From positions 434,001 through 498,000 of the forward strand of contig CP167917.1 of NCBI GenBank assembly GCA_041504365.1: a stretch of DNA of 64,000 bases. Reading direction: 5' to 3'. The translations under genes were made by a program, and so were the position numbers. A model generated the notes under the pieces. That model had not been told where the DNA came from. It saw only the letters and a program-made list of their open reading frames with translations, and did no database searches. The stretch comes from Dryocola sp. LX212. GTDB lineage: Bacteria > Pseudomonadota > Gammaproteobacteria > Enterobacterales > Enterobacteriaceae. Positions 21,953 through 31,722 of this stretch are shown here, in pieces (position 1 is the stretch's first letter; every line of letters starts with the position of its first letter).

Positions 21953-22885
21953 ATGCAGTTACAGAAATTAGTCAATATGTTTGGCGGCGATCTTACCCGC
22001 CGCTACGGGCACAAAGTCCATAAGCTCTCCCTCCACGGCGGCTTCAGCTGCCCGAACCGCGACGGCACCATCGGACGCGGCGGATGCACTTTCTGCAACG
22101 TGGCCTCTTTTGCCGATGAAACCCAGCAGCATAAGTCGATCACCGACCAGCTGGCCCATCAGGCGAAGCTCGCGGACCGCGCCCAGCACTATCTGGCCTA
22201 TTTCCAGGCCTATACCAGCACATGGGCGGAAGTTCAGGTGCTGCGCTCGATGTATCAGGAAGCGGTGGCGCAGACCAACATCGTCGGGCTGTGCGTAGGT
22301 ACCCGCCCGGACTGTGTGCCGGAAAGCGTTCTGGATTTATTAAGTGAATACCACGAGCGTGGCTATGAGGTCTGGCTGGAGCTGGGGCTGCAGACGGCGC
22401 ACGACAAAACCCTGCGCCGCATTAATCGCGGTCACGATTTCGCCTGCTACCAGGAAACAACGCGCCGCGCCCGCCTGCGCGGCCTGAAAGTATGCAGTCA
22501 TCTTATCGTCGGGCTGCCGGGCGAAGGGCAGCAGCACTGCATGGATACGCTGCAGCGCGTGGTGGAGACGGGCGTGGACGGCATCAAGCTTCATCCGCTG
22601 CACATTGTTGAGGGCAGCACTATGGCGAAGAGCTGGCAGGCGGGGCGTTTGCAGGGGATCGAACTGCAAGAATATGCTGTGACGGCAGGAGAGATGATCC
22701 GCCACACGCCGCTGGACGTCGTCTATCATCGAATTTCCGCCAATGCGCGCCGTCCGACCCTGCTGGCGCCCCTGTGGTGCGAGAACCGCTGGGCTGGCAT
22801 GGCGGCCATCGATAAATATTTGCAGGCGTTCGGCCCCCAGGGCTCCGGTCTCAATACCCCCTGGGATCCCACTCTCGTCTCGTAA
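21953..22885 (+). CDS. yhcC: YhcC, radical SAM protein of the TIGR01212 family
   Basis: This 310-residue protein closely matches E. coli YhcC (309). The radical SAM cysteines are Cys33, Cys45 and Cys48 (CPNRDGTIGRGGCTFC), a wider spacing than the usual CxxxCxxC and typical of this family. It also has GTRPDC and SHLIVGLPGEG motifs of the SAM barrel. The substrate is not established. It lies 61 bp upstream of arcB. Confidence 0.94.
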   Translation: MQLQKLVNMFGGDLTRRYGHKVHKLSLHGGFSCPNRDGTIGRGGCTFCNVASFADETQQHKSITDQLAHQAKLADRAQHYLAYFQAYTSTWAEVQVLRSMYQEAVAQTNIVGLCVGTRPDCVPESVLDLLSEYHERGYEVWLELGLQTAHDKTLRRINRGHDFACYQETTRRARLRGLKVCSHLIVGLPGEGQQHCMDTLQRVVETGVDGIKLHPLHIVEGSTMAKSWQAGRLQGIELQEYAVTAGEMIRHTPLDVVYHRISANARRPTLLAPLWCENRWAGMAAIDKYLQAFGPQGSGLNTPWDPTLVS

Positions 22886-22946
22886 TTCCTGAGCGCCACG
22901 TCTTTTTGCGGTATATTTAGCGGATTGTTGGCGAAGGAAACGATCC

Positions 22947-25295
22947 ATGAAGCAAATCCGGTTACTGGCGCAATACTACGTTGATTTAATGGTGAAGCTG
23001 GGGCTGGTTCGCTTCTCCCTGCTGTTGGCCTCGGCCCTGGTGGTGCTGGCAATTATTGTGCAGATGGCGGTCACCATGCTGCTGCGCGGCGAAGTCGAAA
23101 GCATTGATGTCGTGCGTTCAATTTTCTTTGGCCTGCTGATCACGCCCTGGGCCGTTTACTTCCTCTCCGTGGTTGTCGAGCAGCTCGAAGAGTCGCGGCA
23201 ACGGCTGTCAAAGCTGGTTGAAAAGCTTGAGGAGATGCGCAAGCGCGACCTGAAGCTCAACGTGCAGCTCAAGGACAACATCGCCCAGCTTAACCAGGAG
23301 ATTGCCGACCGCGTGAAGGCGGAGGACGAGCGTCAGACCATGCTCGAGCAGCTCAAGGTGGAGATGCAGGAGCGTGAAGAGACCCAAATCCTGCTGGAGC
23401 AGCAGTCCTCCTTCCTGCGCTCCTTCCTGGACGCCTCGCCGGACTTGGTCTTCTATCGCAACGAAGACAAAGAGTTCTCGGGCTGTAACCGCGCCATGGA
23501 GCTGCTGACCGGCAAAAGCGAAAAGCAGCTGGTCAACCTGAAGCCGCAGGACGTCTACTCGCCGGAGGCGGCGCAGAAGGTCATTGAAACCGACGAGAAA
23601 GTCTTCCGCCACAACGTTTCTCTGACCTATGAACAGTGGCTGGATTACCCGGACGGGCGCAAAGCCTGCTTTGAAATCCGCAAAGTGCCTTATTACGACC
23701 GCGTGGGTAAGCGCCACGGCCTGATGGGCTTTGGACGCGATATTACCGAGCGTAAGCGCTACCAGGACGCGTTAGAGCGCGCCAGTCGGGATAAGACCAC
23801 CTTCATTTCTACCATCAGCCACGAGCTGCGCACGCCGCTTAACGGCATCGTCGGCTTAAGCCGTATCCTGCTTGATACCGAGTTGAACGCCGAGCAGACC
23901 AACTATCTGAAAACAATTCACGTCTCGGCCATCACGCTGGGTAATATCTTCAACGATATTATCGATATGGATAAGCTTGAGCGTCACAAAGTGCAGCTGG
24001 ACAACCAGCAGGTGGACTTCACCAGCTTCCTGGCGGACCTGGAAAACCTCTCCGGGCTGCAGGCGCAGCAGAAAGGCCTGCGTTTCGTTATGGAGCCTGC
24101 TCTTCCGCTGCCGCATAAAGTGGTGACCGACGGCACCCGTCTGCGCCAGATCCTCTGGAATCTCATCAGCAACGCCGTGAAATTTACCCCGAAAGACGGG
24201 CAGGTCACGGTGCGCGTACGCTATGAAAACGAAAATCAGCTGCGTTTTGAGGTGCAGGATTCCGGGATTGGCATCCCGCAGAACGAGCAGGACAAGATCT
24301 TCGCCATGTATTACCAGGTGAAAGACAGCAAGGGCGGCAAGCCTGCCACAGGCACCGGGATAGGCCTTGCGGTGTCCCGCCGCCTGGCGAAAAGCATGGG
24401 CGGCGATATTACCGTCAGCAGCGAGCCGGGCGAAGGGGCGCTGTTCACCCTCACCGTGCTGGCTCCGCGCGTGGCGGAAGAAGTGGAAGACACGCTGGAC
24501 GACGACGAGATGCCGCTGCCCGCGCTGCACGTACTGCTGGTGGAAGATATCGAGCTGAACGTGATTGTTGCCCGCTCGGTGCTGGAAAAACTCGGCAACA
24601 GCGTTGACGTGGCAATGACGGGCAAAGAAGCGCTGGAGAAGTTTACGCCCGGTGAATACGACCTCGTCCTGCTGGATATTCAGCTGCCGGACATGACCGG
24701 GCTGGATATCTCCCGCGAACTTAACTTCCGCTTTGCCAAAGAGGATTTGCCGCCGCTGGTGGCGCTGACGGCAAACGTGCTGAAGGACAAAAAAGAGTAT
24801 CTGAACGCTGGCATGGATGACGTGCTCAGCAAGCCGCTGGCGGTGCCGGCGCTGATGGCGGTCATCCAGAAATTCTGGGATAACCAACAGTCTGACCCTG
24901 AGAAGGAACCTGTAATGACTCAAGTTGACAGCAGCAAGCAGCAGGCGTTACTCGATATACCCATGCTCGAACAATATATGGAGCTGGTCGGACCGAAGCT
25001 CATCACCGACGGGCTGGCGATGTTTGAGAAGATGATGCCAGGCTATTTAAGCATCCTGGACTCCAATATGACCGCCCGTGACCAGAAAGGTGTCGTGGAG
25101 GAGGGGCATAAAATCAAAGGCGCGGCAGGCTCCGTGGGCCTGCGTCATCTTCAGCAGGTTGCCCAGCAGATCCAGTCGCCGGATTTACCCGCCTGGTCTG
25201 ATAACGTGGGTGAATGGATTGAAGAGCTGAAGCAGGAGTGGCAGCACGACGTGGACGTACTCAGGGCATGGGTCGCCGTGAACGGCAAAAAATGA
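22947..25295 (+). CDS. arcB: ArcB, aerobic respiration control hybrid sensor kinase
   Basis: This 782-residue tripartite kinase phosphorylates ArcA under low oxygen. Two membrane helices (about residues 23-45 and 58-77) are followed by a leucine-zipper coiled coil (about 80-150), a PAS domain (about 155-275), a HisKA domain with His292 (SHELRTPL), an HATPase domain (GTGIGLAVSRR), a receiver with Asp577 (LLDIQLPDM) and a C-terminal HPt with His721 (GHKIKGAAGS). All phosphorelay residues are present. Its last bases overlap the 3' end of ArcZ on the other strand. Confidence 0.98.
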   Translation: MKQIRLLAQYYVDLMVKLGLVRFSLLLASALVVLAIIVQMAVTMLLRGEVESIDVVRSIFFGLLITPWAVYFLSVVVEQLEESRQRLSKLVEKLEEMRKRDLKLNVQLKDNIAQLNQEIADRVKAEDERQTMLEQLKVEMQEREETQILLEQQSSFLRSFLDASPDLVFYRNEDKEFSGCNRAMELLTGKSEKQLVNLKPQDVYSPEAAQKVIETDEKVFRHNVSLTYEQWLDYPDGRKACFEIRKVPYYDRVGKRHGLMGFGRDITERKRYQDALERASRDKTTFISTISHELRTPLNGIVGLSRILLDTELNAEQTNYLKTIHVSAITLGNIFNDIIDMDKLERHKVQLDNQQVDFTSFLADLENLSGLQAQQKGLRFVMEPALPLPHKVVTDGTRLRQILWNLISNAVKFTPKDGQVTVRVRYENENQLRFEVQDSGIGIPQNEQDKIFAMYYQVKDSKGGKPATGTGIGLAVSRRLAKSMGGDITVSSEPGEGALFTLTVLAPRVAEEVEDTLDDDEMPLPALHVLLVEDIELNVIVARSVLEKLGNSVDVAMTGKEALEKFTPGEYDLVLLDIQLPDMTGLDISRELNFRFAKEDLPPLVALTANVLKDKKEYLNAGMDDVLSKPLAVPALMAVIQKFWDNQQSDPEKEPVMTQVDSSKQQALLDIPMLEQYMELVGPKLITDGLAMFEKMMPGYLSILDSNMTARDQKGVVEEGHKIKGAAGSVGLRHLQQVAQQIQSPDLPAWSDNVGEWIEELKQEWQHDVDVLRAWVAVNGKK

Positions 25296-25407
25296 CCCCG
25301 GATAGACCGGGGTGCGCGAATACTGCGCCAACACCAGGGAAACCTGGAGGCTGCGCTGAGTTTTTATAGGTGGGAATCAGGCTGCGCAGCCTGCAATTCG
25401 CGGGATG
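25287..25407 (-). ncRNA. arcZ: ArcZ (RyhA/SraH) Hfq-binding small RNA
   Basis: Read on the minus strand, 25287-25345 gives the processed ArcZ 3' half almost base for base: GTTTCCCTGGTGTTGGCGCA (the rpoS and target seed), then AGTATTCGCGC, and the terminator hairpin ACCCCGGT ... CCGGGGT followed by six U. The 5' half is more divergent, and the 5' end at about 25407 is set by the known ~121-nt length. ArcZ activates rpoS and represses several mRNAs, and ArcA/ArcB control it. Its place downstream of arcB on the opposite strand is conserved. Confidence 0.93.
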
Positions 25408-25530
25408 CTCAGCATTTAAGATAGCAAACCCTACAAACTTTGTTACATGAATCAGTAAAATGTGTGAGCCACAGCGGCCAAATTATTCAGGCTAATAATG
25501 GTGGGCGCATGACGAAAAAGGGACGTACTA

Positions 25531-25608
25531 ATGACGAAAACAGGCGTGGCGGCAGGCCACTTTGACGACGGTAAATTCGCTGTCCGCGTGCTGGATCTGA
25601 ACGCATGA
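25531..25608 (+). pseudogene. Possible 3' remnant of elbB
   Basis: elbB (about 217 codons) normally lies between arcZ and mtgA but there is no room for it here. A 25-codon frame ending [10 protein letters not shown] overlaps the mtgA start as ATGA. Its end faintly resembles the ElbB C-terminus (KLVSRVLVLAE), which is followed by mtgA in E. coli. The similarity is short, so this is a tentative call. Confidence 0.3.
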
Positions 25609-26333
25609 GGAAAGGACGATTTTCCACCTGGATGCAGATAAAGCGCTGGGCCCTGCGCGCCGTGCTGGCCGTTATCGGCGTATGGATAGCAGGTATTCTG
25701 CTTTTCAGCTTCCTGCCGGTGCCGTTTTCGGCGGTGATGGTCGAGCGACAGCTTGGCGCCTGGCTGACGGGCGATTTCAGCTACGTTGCCCATTCCGACT
25801 GGGTGAGCATGGACGAAATCTCCCCGTGGATGCCGCTGGCGGTAATGGCCGCCGAAGACCAGAAGTTCCCGGAGCACTGGGGCTTTGATATGGACTCTAT
25901 CGAAAAAGCAATTTCGCACAACGAGCGCAATGAAACCCGCATTCGCGGCGCGTCAACGCTCTCCCAGCAAACCGCGAAGAATCTCTTTTTGTGGGACGGG
26001 CGCAGCTGGGTGCGCAAAGGCCTGGAGGCCGGGCTGACGCTGGGAATGGAGGTGGTATGGACGAAACGCCGAATACTGACCGTCTACCTGAATATCGCGG
26101 AATTTGGCGAAGGGACGTTTGGCGTTGAAGCCGCCGCGCAGCGTTATTTCCACAAGCCAGCGAGCCGTTTAACGGCCTCGGAAGCCGCTCTGCTTGCCGC
26201 CGTGCTGCCTAATCCAATTCGCTTTAAAGCGAATGCGCCTTCCGGCTATGTGGGACAGCGCCAGCAGTGGATTCTAAGGCAGATGCGCCAGCTGGGTGGG
26301 GAATCGTTCCTGGCGCAGCTTGATTTGAAATAA
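25605..26333 (+). CDS. mtgA: MtgA, monofunctional biosynthetic peptidoglycan transglycosylase
   Basis: This 242-residue family GT51 enzyme polymerises lipid II into glycan strands. It has one N-terminal membrane anchor (about residues 17-38), catalytic Glu84 in [13 protein letters not shown], and the family motifs [49 protein letters not shown] and [11 protein letters not shown]. Full length. It ends 1 bp from the npr stop on the other strand, with no terminator between. Confidence 0.97.
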   Translation: MRKGRFSTWMQIKRWALRAVLAVIGVWIAGILLFSFLPVPFSAVMVERQLGAWLTGDFSYVAHSDWVSMDEISPWMPLAVMAAEDQKFPEHWGFDMDSIEKAISHNERNETRIRGASTLSQQTAKNLFLWDGRSWVRKGLEAGLTLGMEVVWTKRRILTVYLNIAEFGEGTFGVEAAAQRYFHKPASRLTASEAALLAAVLPNPIRFKANAPSGYVGQRQQWILRQMRQLGGESFLAQLDLK

Positions 26334-26334
26334 G

Positions 26335-26607
26335 TTAGTCTTCGTCAAAACCGGCGTTGAACAGCGCAACCACCGCTGCCAGCGCCTGTTCTTCCTGCGG
26401 GCCGGTGACCTCCACTTCGATCTGCCCGCCCTTGGCCGAATCCAGCATCAGCAGCGCAATCACGCTGCTGGCCTCGGCCTCGGTGCCCGCTTCATTACGT
26501 AGCATCACTTCCGCATCAAAGCTCTGCACCAGCTCAAACAGTTTCATCGCCGGACGCGCGTGCATGCCCAGCTTATTGGTGATTTCAACGGTATGTTTTA
26601 CGGTCAT
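26335..26607 (-). CDS. npr: NPr, HPr-like phosphocarrier of the nitrogen PTS
   Basis: This 90-residue HPr-family protein carries phosphate from PtsP to PtsN. The phospho-acceptor is His16 in GMHARPA. It lacks the regulatory Ser46 context of Gram-positive HPr. The start overlaps the rapZ stop as ATGA. Last gene of the rpoN operon. Confidence 0.97.
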   Translation of the reverse strand: MTVKHTVEITNKLGMHARPAMKLFELVQSFDAEVMLRNEAGTEAEASSVIALLMLDSAKGGQIEVEVTGPQEEQALAAVVALFNAGFDED

Positions 26608-27458
26608 GTTTTACGTTTTTCCAGCGTACGATGACGAGACTGAACGTTCTTACCGCGCGAGCGGAAGTAGTCGGCCAGCTGCTCGGCAATGTAGACCGAG
26701 CGGTGCTTACCTCCGGTACAGCCGATAGCTACGGTCAGGTAGCTGCGGTTGTTGGTTTCCAGCATCGGTAACCATAGCTCAAGGTAGCTACGGGTCTGGT
26801 AAATAAAATTGTGTACTTCTGTGTGCCGGTCGAGGAATGCCGCAACCGGGCGGTCCAGGCCGGTCATCGGGCGCAGCTTCGGATCCCAGTGTGGGTTCGG
26901 CAGGAAGCGCACGTCAAATACATAGTCGGCATCGATGGGAATGCCGTGCTTGAAGCCGAAGGATTCGAAAACCATCGTCAGCTCACGCTCGCGTTTGCCC
27001 AGCAGGCGGGTACGCAGCATTTCGGCCAGCTCGTGCACCGACATCTCAGACGTGTCGATGATCAGGTCGGCACGGGATTTAAGCGGCTCTAACAGGGCGC
27101 TCTCTTCGTCGATAGCACTTTCAAGCGAGAGGTTTTTGCTGGAAAGAGGATGCAGGCGGCGCGTGTCGCTGTAGCGGCGAATCAGCGTGTTGCGGTCCGC
27201 ATCAAGGAACAACAGCTGCGGGGAGAAGGCGTCCGGCAGGTTAGTCATCGCCTGTTCGAAAATCTCCGGGTTCTCCGGCATGTTTCGCACGTCAATGCTA
27301 ACAGCCGCCGAGATTTGCCGCTCCGCGAGGGTTTTCGCAAGATCCGGCAGTAACACCACTGGCAGGTTATCGACACAGTAGAATCCCATATCTTCCAGTG
27401 CACGCAAGGCTACAGACTTCCCTGAACCTGAGCGGCCGCTGACAATCATCAGCACCAT
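26604..27458 (-). CDS. rapZ: RapZ, RNase adaptor for GlmZ decay
   Basis: This 284-residue protein has N-terminal Walker A GRSGSGKS at residues 8-15 and a C-terminal RNA-binding domain with conserved [17 protein letters not shown] and the basic tail [18 protein letters not shown]. In E. coli it binds GlcN6P and delivers GlmZ to RNase E, controlling glmS. Full length, overlaps npr by 4 bp. Confidence 0.97.
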   Translation of the reverse strand: MVLMIVSGRSGSGKSVALRALEDMGFYCVDNLPVVLLPDLAKTLAERQISAAVSIDVRNMPENPEIFEQAMTNLPDAFSPQLLFLDADRNTLIRRYSDTRRLHPLSSKNLSLESAIDEESALLEPLKSRADLIIDTSEMSVHELAEMLRTRLLGKRERELTMVFESFGFKHGIPIDADYVFDVRFLPNPHWDPKLRPMTGLDRPVAAFLDRHTEVHNFIYQTRSYLELWLPMLETNNRSYLTVAIGCTGGKHRSVYIAEQLADYFRSRGKNVQSRHRTLEKRKT

Positions 27459-27511
27459 GTATTTATTCTCCCGAGGTATCTAGCGGTAACGACAGCGTCA
27501 GCTCCGCCGGA

Positions 27512-28003
27512 TTATTCACTTTCACTACCCTGTTCTGACTCGGTAATGATCTGATAAAGCTCTTCGTCGCTAAGCGCCGCCCGCAGACGGCGGCAGATGG
27601 TCTTATCCGCCAGGCGTTTGGCTACCAGCGAAAGCGTATGCAGATGCGTTTTGGTCTGATCGGCTGGCACCAGCAGGGCAAAGAGCAGATCGACCGGCTG
27701 ATTGTCTATCGCATCGAACGCGATAGGCGTTTCCAGCTGTATAAACACCCCAACGGCGCGCAGGGTATCTTCCTCAAGCTTACCGTGCGGAATGGCAATG
27801 CCGTTGCCGATACCGGTACTGCCCATACGTTCGCGGGTAAGTACGGCTTCAAAGACGACCTGCGGCGGCAGACCAAGCTGCTTAGCAGCCAGTTCGCTGA
27901 TGATTTCCAGAGCGCGCTTCTTGCTCTGGCAATGTACACCGCTGCGGGTACATTCCTGGTTAAGGACCTGACTAAGTTGTAGAGCGGAATCGTTGTTCAT
28001 CAT
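27512..28003 (-). CDS. ptsN: PtsN, EIIA of the nitrogen PTS
   Basis: This 163-residue EIIA-Ntr has phospho-site His73 in GIAIPHGK. It affects potassium transport and other regulatory targets according to its phosphorylation. The start is the first of paired ATG codons, giving the E. coli length. It lies between hpf and rapZ in the rpoN operon. Confidence 0.97.
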   Translation of the reverse strand: MMNNDSALQLSQVLNQECTRSGVHCQSKKRALEIISELAAKQLGLPPQVVFEAVLTRERMGSTGIGNGIAIPHGKLEEDTLRAVGVFIQLETPIAFDAIDNQPVDLLFALLVPADQTKTHLHTLSLVAKRLADKTICRRLRAALSDEELYQIITESEQGSESE

Positions 28004-28087
28004 AAGTTCACCTAAGCACCCTGTAATGCTAACGGCCCGTTACCACGGGATAACGAGCCGTCGAGGCGCAAACAGATACCCGGATTA

Positions 28088-28375
28088 TCAGTGTTGTTTT
28101 AGTTTATCTTTATGTTTAGTTAACTGGCGAGCCAGTTTATCGATCAGGCCGTCAATGGCCGCATACATGTCCTGCCCTTCGGCGCTGGCATGTAATTCGC
28201 CCCCGTTAACATGGAGCGTAGCATCCGCCAGATGGGTGACCTTTTCTACTTTTAAAACAATATAGACCTGATTGATGCGTTCGAAGTACTGCTCCAGTTT
28301 GGCAAACTTCGCATTCACAAAATCGCGCAGTGCGTCCGTGATCTCGACGTTTTGTCCGGTAATGTTGAGCTGCAT
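28088..28375 (-). CDS. hpf: HPF, short ribosome hibernation promoting factor
   Basis: This 95-residue protein, starting MQLNITGQNVEITDALRDFV, is the short HPF that binds the ribosomal decoding region and promotes 100S dimers with RMF. I use 28375 rather than the upstream frame start at 28474, which would overlap rpoN and exceed the family length. It lies 22 bp downstream of rpoN. Confidence 0.96.
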   Translation of the reverse strand: MQLNITGQNVEITDALRDFVNAKFAKLEQYFERINQVYIVLKVEKVTHLADATLHVNGGELHASAEGQDMYAAIDGLIDKLARQLTKHKDKLKQH

Positions 28376-28397
28376 AGTGTCTTCCTTATCAGTAGAG

Positions 28398-29831
28398 TCA
28401 GACAAGCTGTTTACGCTGGTTTGACGGTGGTATGGATAAAGACTCTCGGTACTTCGCAACGGTGCGGCGTGCAACCATAATGCCTTGATCTGAAAGCATA
28501 GTCGTTAACTTGCTATCACTCAGAGGTTTCGCAGGGTTTTCCGCCGCAATTAACTTCTTCACCAGCGCACGGATGGCCGTGGAGGAGGCTTCGCCGCCGC
28601 CCTCGGTGTTCACATGGCTGGAGAAGAAATATTTCAGTTCAAAAATGCCGCGCGGGCTGTGCAAATACTTCTGCGTAGTCACGCGTGAAATAGTGGATTC
28701 GTGCATTTCTACGGCCTGGGCGATATCCGCCAGCACCATTGGCCGCATGTGTTCTTCGCCATGCTCGAAAAAACCTTGCTGCTGCTCGACGATACAGCGG
28801 CTGACGCGCAGCAGGGTATCGTTACGGCTCTCAAGGCTTTTAATCAGCCACTTCGCTTCCTGCAGATTACTGCGGATGTACTGCGAATCGCTGTCGCTAC
28901 GTCCGCTGTTGCCCAGCGCTGCGTACTGCTGGTTTATTTTCAGGCGTGGAATGCTATCTGAATTGAGTTCGACGGTCCAATGCCCCTGGAGCTTACGCAC
29001 CAGCACGTCGGGAATAACGTACTCCGGCTCGCCGGTCTGAATGGAATGGCCAGGGCGCGGGTCGAGGGACTGGATCAGGCACATGGCCTCTTTCAGCACG
29101 TCCTCTTTCAGGCGAGTGACGCGCATCAGACTACGGAAATCGTGGTTCGCCAGCAGGTCGAGATGCTCGCTGACAATCAGGCGCGCTTCGCTAAGCCACG
29201 GCGTTTCTTTGGCGTACTGGGAAAGCTGCACCAGCAGACAATCGCGCAGATCGCGCGCCGCAACGCCGATGGGATCAAAACGCTGGATGCGTTTGAGGAC
29301 GGCCTCAACCTCATCGAGGGTGATTTCTTCATCGCCCATGCTTTCAAGAATTTCTTCGAGGGAAACGGTGAGATAACCCGTTTCATCAACGGCGTCGACG
29401 ATAGAGGTGGCAATAGCGGTGTCGGTGTCGGAGAACGGCGTCAGATCCACCTGCCACATCAGGTAATCCTGGAGAGACTGGGTCGTTTCGCCCTGGTAGA
29501 CCGGGAGCTCATCGTCGCTGTAGTCAGATCCCGCGCCGGAAGGGGAGCCGGCCGTGTAAATTTCGTCCCAGCTGGTATCCAGCGGGAGCTCTTCGGGCAT
29601 CTCTTTTTGTTCAAGCGCATCGCGAATATCCAGCGCTTCGTCTTCACGGGCTTCCTGCGCGTCGATTTCCTCATGCGGGTCGGTTTGCTCAAGCAGCGGA
29701 TTATTCTCCAGCGCCTGTTGAAGTTCCTGCTGTAGCTCCAGCGTCGACAATTGCAGCAGACGAATAGCCTGCTGCAGCTGAGGAGTCATAGCAAGTTGTT
29801 GGCTGAGCCGTAACTGCAAACCTTGCTTCAT
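28398..29831 (-). CDS. rpoN: RpoN, RNA polymerase sigma-54
   Basis: This 477-residue sigma-54 has a glutamine-rich activator-interacting region I (about residues 1-50, [18 protein letters not shown]), an acidic region II (about 50-120), a core-binding region, a helix-turn-helix ([19 protein letters not shown]) and the C-terminal RpoN box [11 protein letters not shown] chose the ATG at 29831, giving [11 protein letters not shown] as in E. coli, rather than 29852. It directs nitrogen-regulated and other enhancer-dependent transcription. Confidence 0.98.
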   Translation of the reverse strand: MKQGLQLRLSQQLAMTPQLQQAIRLLQLSTLELQQELQQALENNPLLEQTDPHEEIDAQEAREDEALDIRDALEQKEMPEELPLDTSWDEIYTAGSPSGAGSDYSDDELPVYQGETTQSLQDYLMWQVDLTPFSDTDTAIATSIVDAVDETGYLTVSLEEILESMGDEEITLDEVEAVLKRIQRFDPIGVAARDLRDCLLVQLSQYAKETPWLSEARLIVSEHLDLLANHDFRSLMRVTRLKEDVLKEAMCLIQSLDPRPGHSIQTGEPEYVIPDVLVRKLQGHWTVELNSDSIPRLKINQQYAALGNSGRSDSDSQYIRSNLQEAKWLIKSLESRNDTLLRVSRCIVEQQQGFFEHGEEHMRPMVLADIAQAVEMHESTISRVTTQKYLHSPRGIFELKYFFSSHVNTEGGGEASSTAIRALVKKLIAAENPAKPLSDSKLTTMLSDQGIMVARRTVAKYRESLSIPPSNQRKQLV

Positions 29832-29879
29832 ATTCAGAGCGAACTTCCCCACATGTTTAGGTGTATGCGTCCTACCCTA

Positions 29880-30605
29880 TCAGAGTCTGAACTCTTCGCC
29901 CAGATAGACGCGCTTAACATGCTCGTCCTCAAGGATTTCACCCGGCGTGCCGTGGGCGATTAAATGGCCCTGGCTGACGATGTAAGCGCGTTCACAAACC
30001 GCGAGGGTTTCACGTACGTTGTGGTCAGTTATCAGCACACCGAGGCCGCTGTCGCGTAAATGCTCGATGATTCGCTTGATGTCGATAACGGAAATTGGGT
30101 CAACGCCGGCAAAAGGTTCATCCAGCAGAATAAATTTTGGGTTAGCGGCCAGCGCGCGGGCGATTTCCACACGACGGCGCTCACCGCCGGACAGGGACTG
30201 GCCGAGGTTATTGCGCAGATGTTCAATGTGGAACTCTTCCATCAGCTCGTTCGCACGGTCATCGCGCTGTTCGCTGGTCAGATCGTCCCGGATTTGCAGA
30301 ACGGCCATCAGGTTATCAAACACGCTCAGGCGGCGGAAAATAGACGCTTCCTGCGGAAGATAGCCGATGCCGCGGCGTGCTCGAGCGTGCAGCGGCAGCA
30401 TACTGATATCTTCGTCATCAATGATGATGTTACCCGCGTCGCGCGGCACGATACCTACAACCATATAAAACGTCGTGGTTTTCCCCGCACCGTTCGGGCC
30501 GAGCAGGCCGACAATTTCACCTGATTTTACAGTCAGGCTAACGTCTTCCACCACGCGGCGGCCTTTATAGGCCTTGGCGAGGTTCTTCGCAATTAAAGTT
30601 GCCAT
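29880..30605 (-). CDS. lptB: LptB, LPS export ABC transporter ATPase
   Basis: This 241-residue ABC ATPase powers LPS extraction with LptFGC. It has Walker A GPNGAGKT (36-43), signature LSGGERRR, Walker [14 protein letters not shown] and H-loop ITDHN. Downstream of lptA by 6 bp and 48 bp before the rpoN start, all on the minus strand. Confidence 0.98.
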   Translation of the reverse strand: MATLIAKNLAKAYKGRRVVEDVSLTVKSGEIVGLLGPNGAGKTTTFYMVVGIVPRDAGNIIIDDEDISMLPLHARARRGIGYLPQEASIFRRLSVFDNLMAVLQIRDDLTSEQRDDRANELMEEFHIEHLRNNLGQSLSGGERRRVEIARALAANPKFILLDEPFAGVDPISVIDIKRIIEHLRDSGLGVLITDHNVRETLAVCERAYIVSQGHLIAHGTPGEILEDEHVKRVYLGEEFRL

Positions 30606-30611
30606 AACGAA

Positions 30612-31178
30612 TTAGTTACTCTTTTTAGGGGCCGGAGCGGGCGCCTGGGCCGCCTTGCCGTCTTTTTTCTGCAGCTGTGAAGGCACCAGAACGGTGGTCA
30701 CGCGCTTGCCTTTCTCGCTGAAGGCCTGCATTTTCTGCTCTTTCACGAGATAGGTAATTTTGTCGCCTTTGATATTACTGTCGAGCTGCTCAAGGAACGC
30801 ATCGCCCGTCAGCACCACAAAGTCGTTTTGCAGTTCGTAATGCATGGTAGAGGCGTGGCCCTTAACCGGCTTGCCGCTGTCCTGCATCTGGTAAAACGTG
30901 GCGGGCTTACCGAAGCCGTCAATCACTTCTTTGCCCTGCTCGCCGCCCGGACGGGTGACCACAACCTTGTCGGCGTTAATCTTGATGCTGCCCTGCGTGA
31001 CGATGACGTTACCGGTGAAGGTGACGACGTTGCCCTGCATATCCAGAGACTGCTGGTCAGATTCAATGTGAATGGGCTGCTCGGTATCACCGGTCAGCGC
31101 AAAGGCCGAAAAGCTGGCGGCCAAAAGTGTACTGCTCAGGGCTAAACTAAGGCTTAGTTTGTTTATTCTGGATTTCAT
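30612..31178 (-). CDS. lptA: LptA, periplasmic LPS bridge protein
   Basis: This 188-residue protein has a signal peptide of about 27 residues (ending FSAFA) and an OstA/LptA beta-jellyroll domain that links LptC to LptD. The C-terminus is a Lys/Ala/Pro-rich tail. I set the start at 31178 (MKSRINKLSLSLAL), which puts a typical signal sequence at the N-terminus; it overlaps lptC by 32 bp, as in E. coli. Confidence 0.96.
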   Translation of the reverse strand: MKSRINKLSLSLALSSTLLAASFSAFALTGDTEQPIHIESDQQSLDMQGNVVTFTGNVIVTQGSIKINADKVVVTRPGGEQGKEVIDGFGKPATFYQMQDSGKPVKGHASTMHYELQNDFVVLTGDAFLEQLDSNIKGDKITYLVKEQKMQAFSEKGKRVTTVLVPSQLQKKDGKAAQAPAPAPKKSN

Positions 31179-31722
31179 AGGATGTTCTAACCTTTTCAAT
31201 CAGCTCGGCGTTTTTGCTGCGTAAGTTTCCGCGCATTTTCATGCCGCTGGAGTTAAAGCTCGTGCCATACAGCGTCACCAAATCATCAGAGGCGACATCC
31301 TGAGTGATTAAGTTAACCTGCGCGTTGTCTGTGGTAATTTTACGTAACTGGGAATCCGGCGTCAGGGCTGTCAGCACGACGTTCCCGTACAGATAAAGCA
31401 TCCTGTCATTGGTTAGTTTGGCGCGATCTGCAGTTAATGACCAGGTTGCCACTTTATTTTCATCGTACTGCGTCATTACCGGCTTCGTGAACCACGAAAT
31501 AGCCGTGTCGGAGAAGTACTCGACGTGCGCGGCAATCAGACGATAATTCAGCGCCCCTTCAGGGTTGTAGACAACCGTAGAGGAGTGCTCGCTCTGGTAA
31601 GTCGGCTCGTTGGTGGCTACAGTCGGTGCGGTGACGTCGTCTTTGTCCACCAGGTTAACACCAATCAGCACCAGCGCTACAAGCGACAACAGGATAATAA
31701 CCCAACGCCTGGTTTTACTCAT
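31147..31722 (-). CDS. lptC: LptC, inner-membrane LPS export protein
   Basis: This 191-residue bitopic protein has an N-terminal helix (about residues 7-25, WVIILLSLVALVLIGVNLV) and a periplasmic jellyroll, with the same length as E. coli LptC. It receives LPS from LptB2FG and passes it to LptA. Its start overlaps the kdsC stop by 4 bp. Confidence 0.97.
   Translation of the reverse strand: MSKTRRWVIILLSLVALVLIGVNLVDKDDVTAPTVATNEPTYQSEHSSTVVYNPEGALNYRLIAAHVEYFSDTAISWFTKPVMTQYDENKVATWSLTADRAKLTNDRMLYLYGNVVLTALTPDSQLRKITTDNAQVNLITQDVASDDLVTLYGTSFNSSGMKMRGNLRSKNAELIEKVRTSYEIQNKQTKP

Noticed and set aside
21820-22023. 67-codon frame upstream of yhcC
   Set aside because: It overlaps the yhcC start in another frame and lacks similarity or a ribosome site.
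23856-24923. 355-codon minus strand frame opposite arcB
   Set aside because: Shadow of arcB; no recognisable motif.
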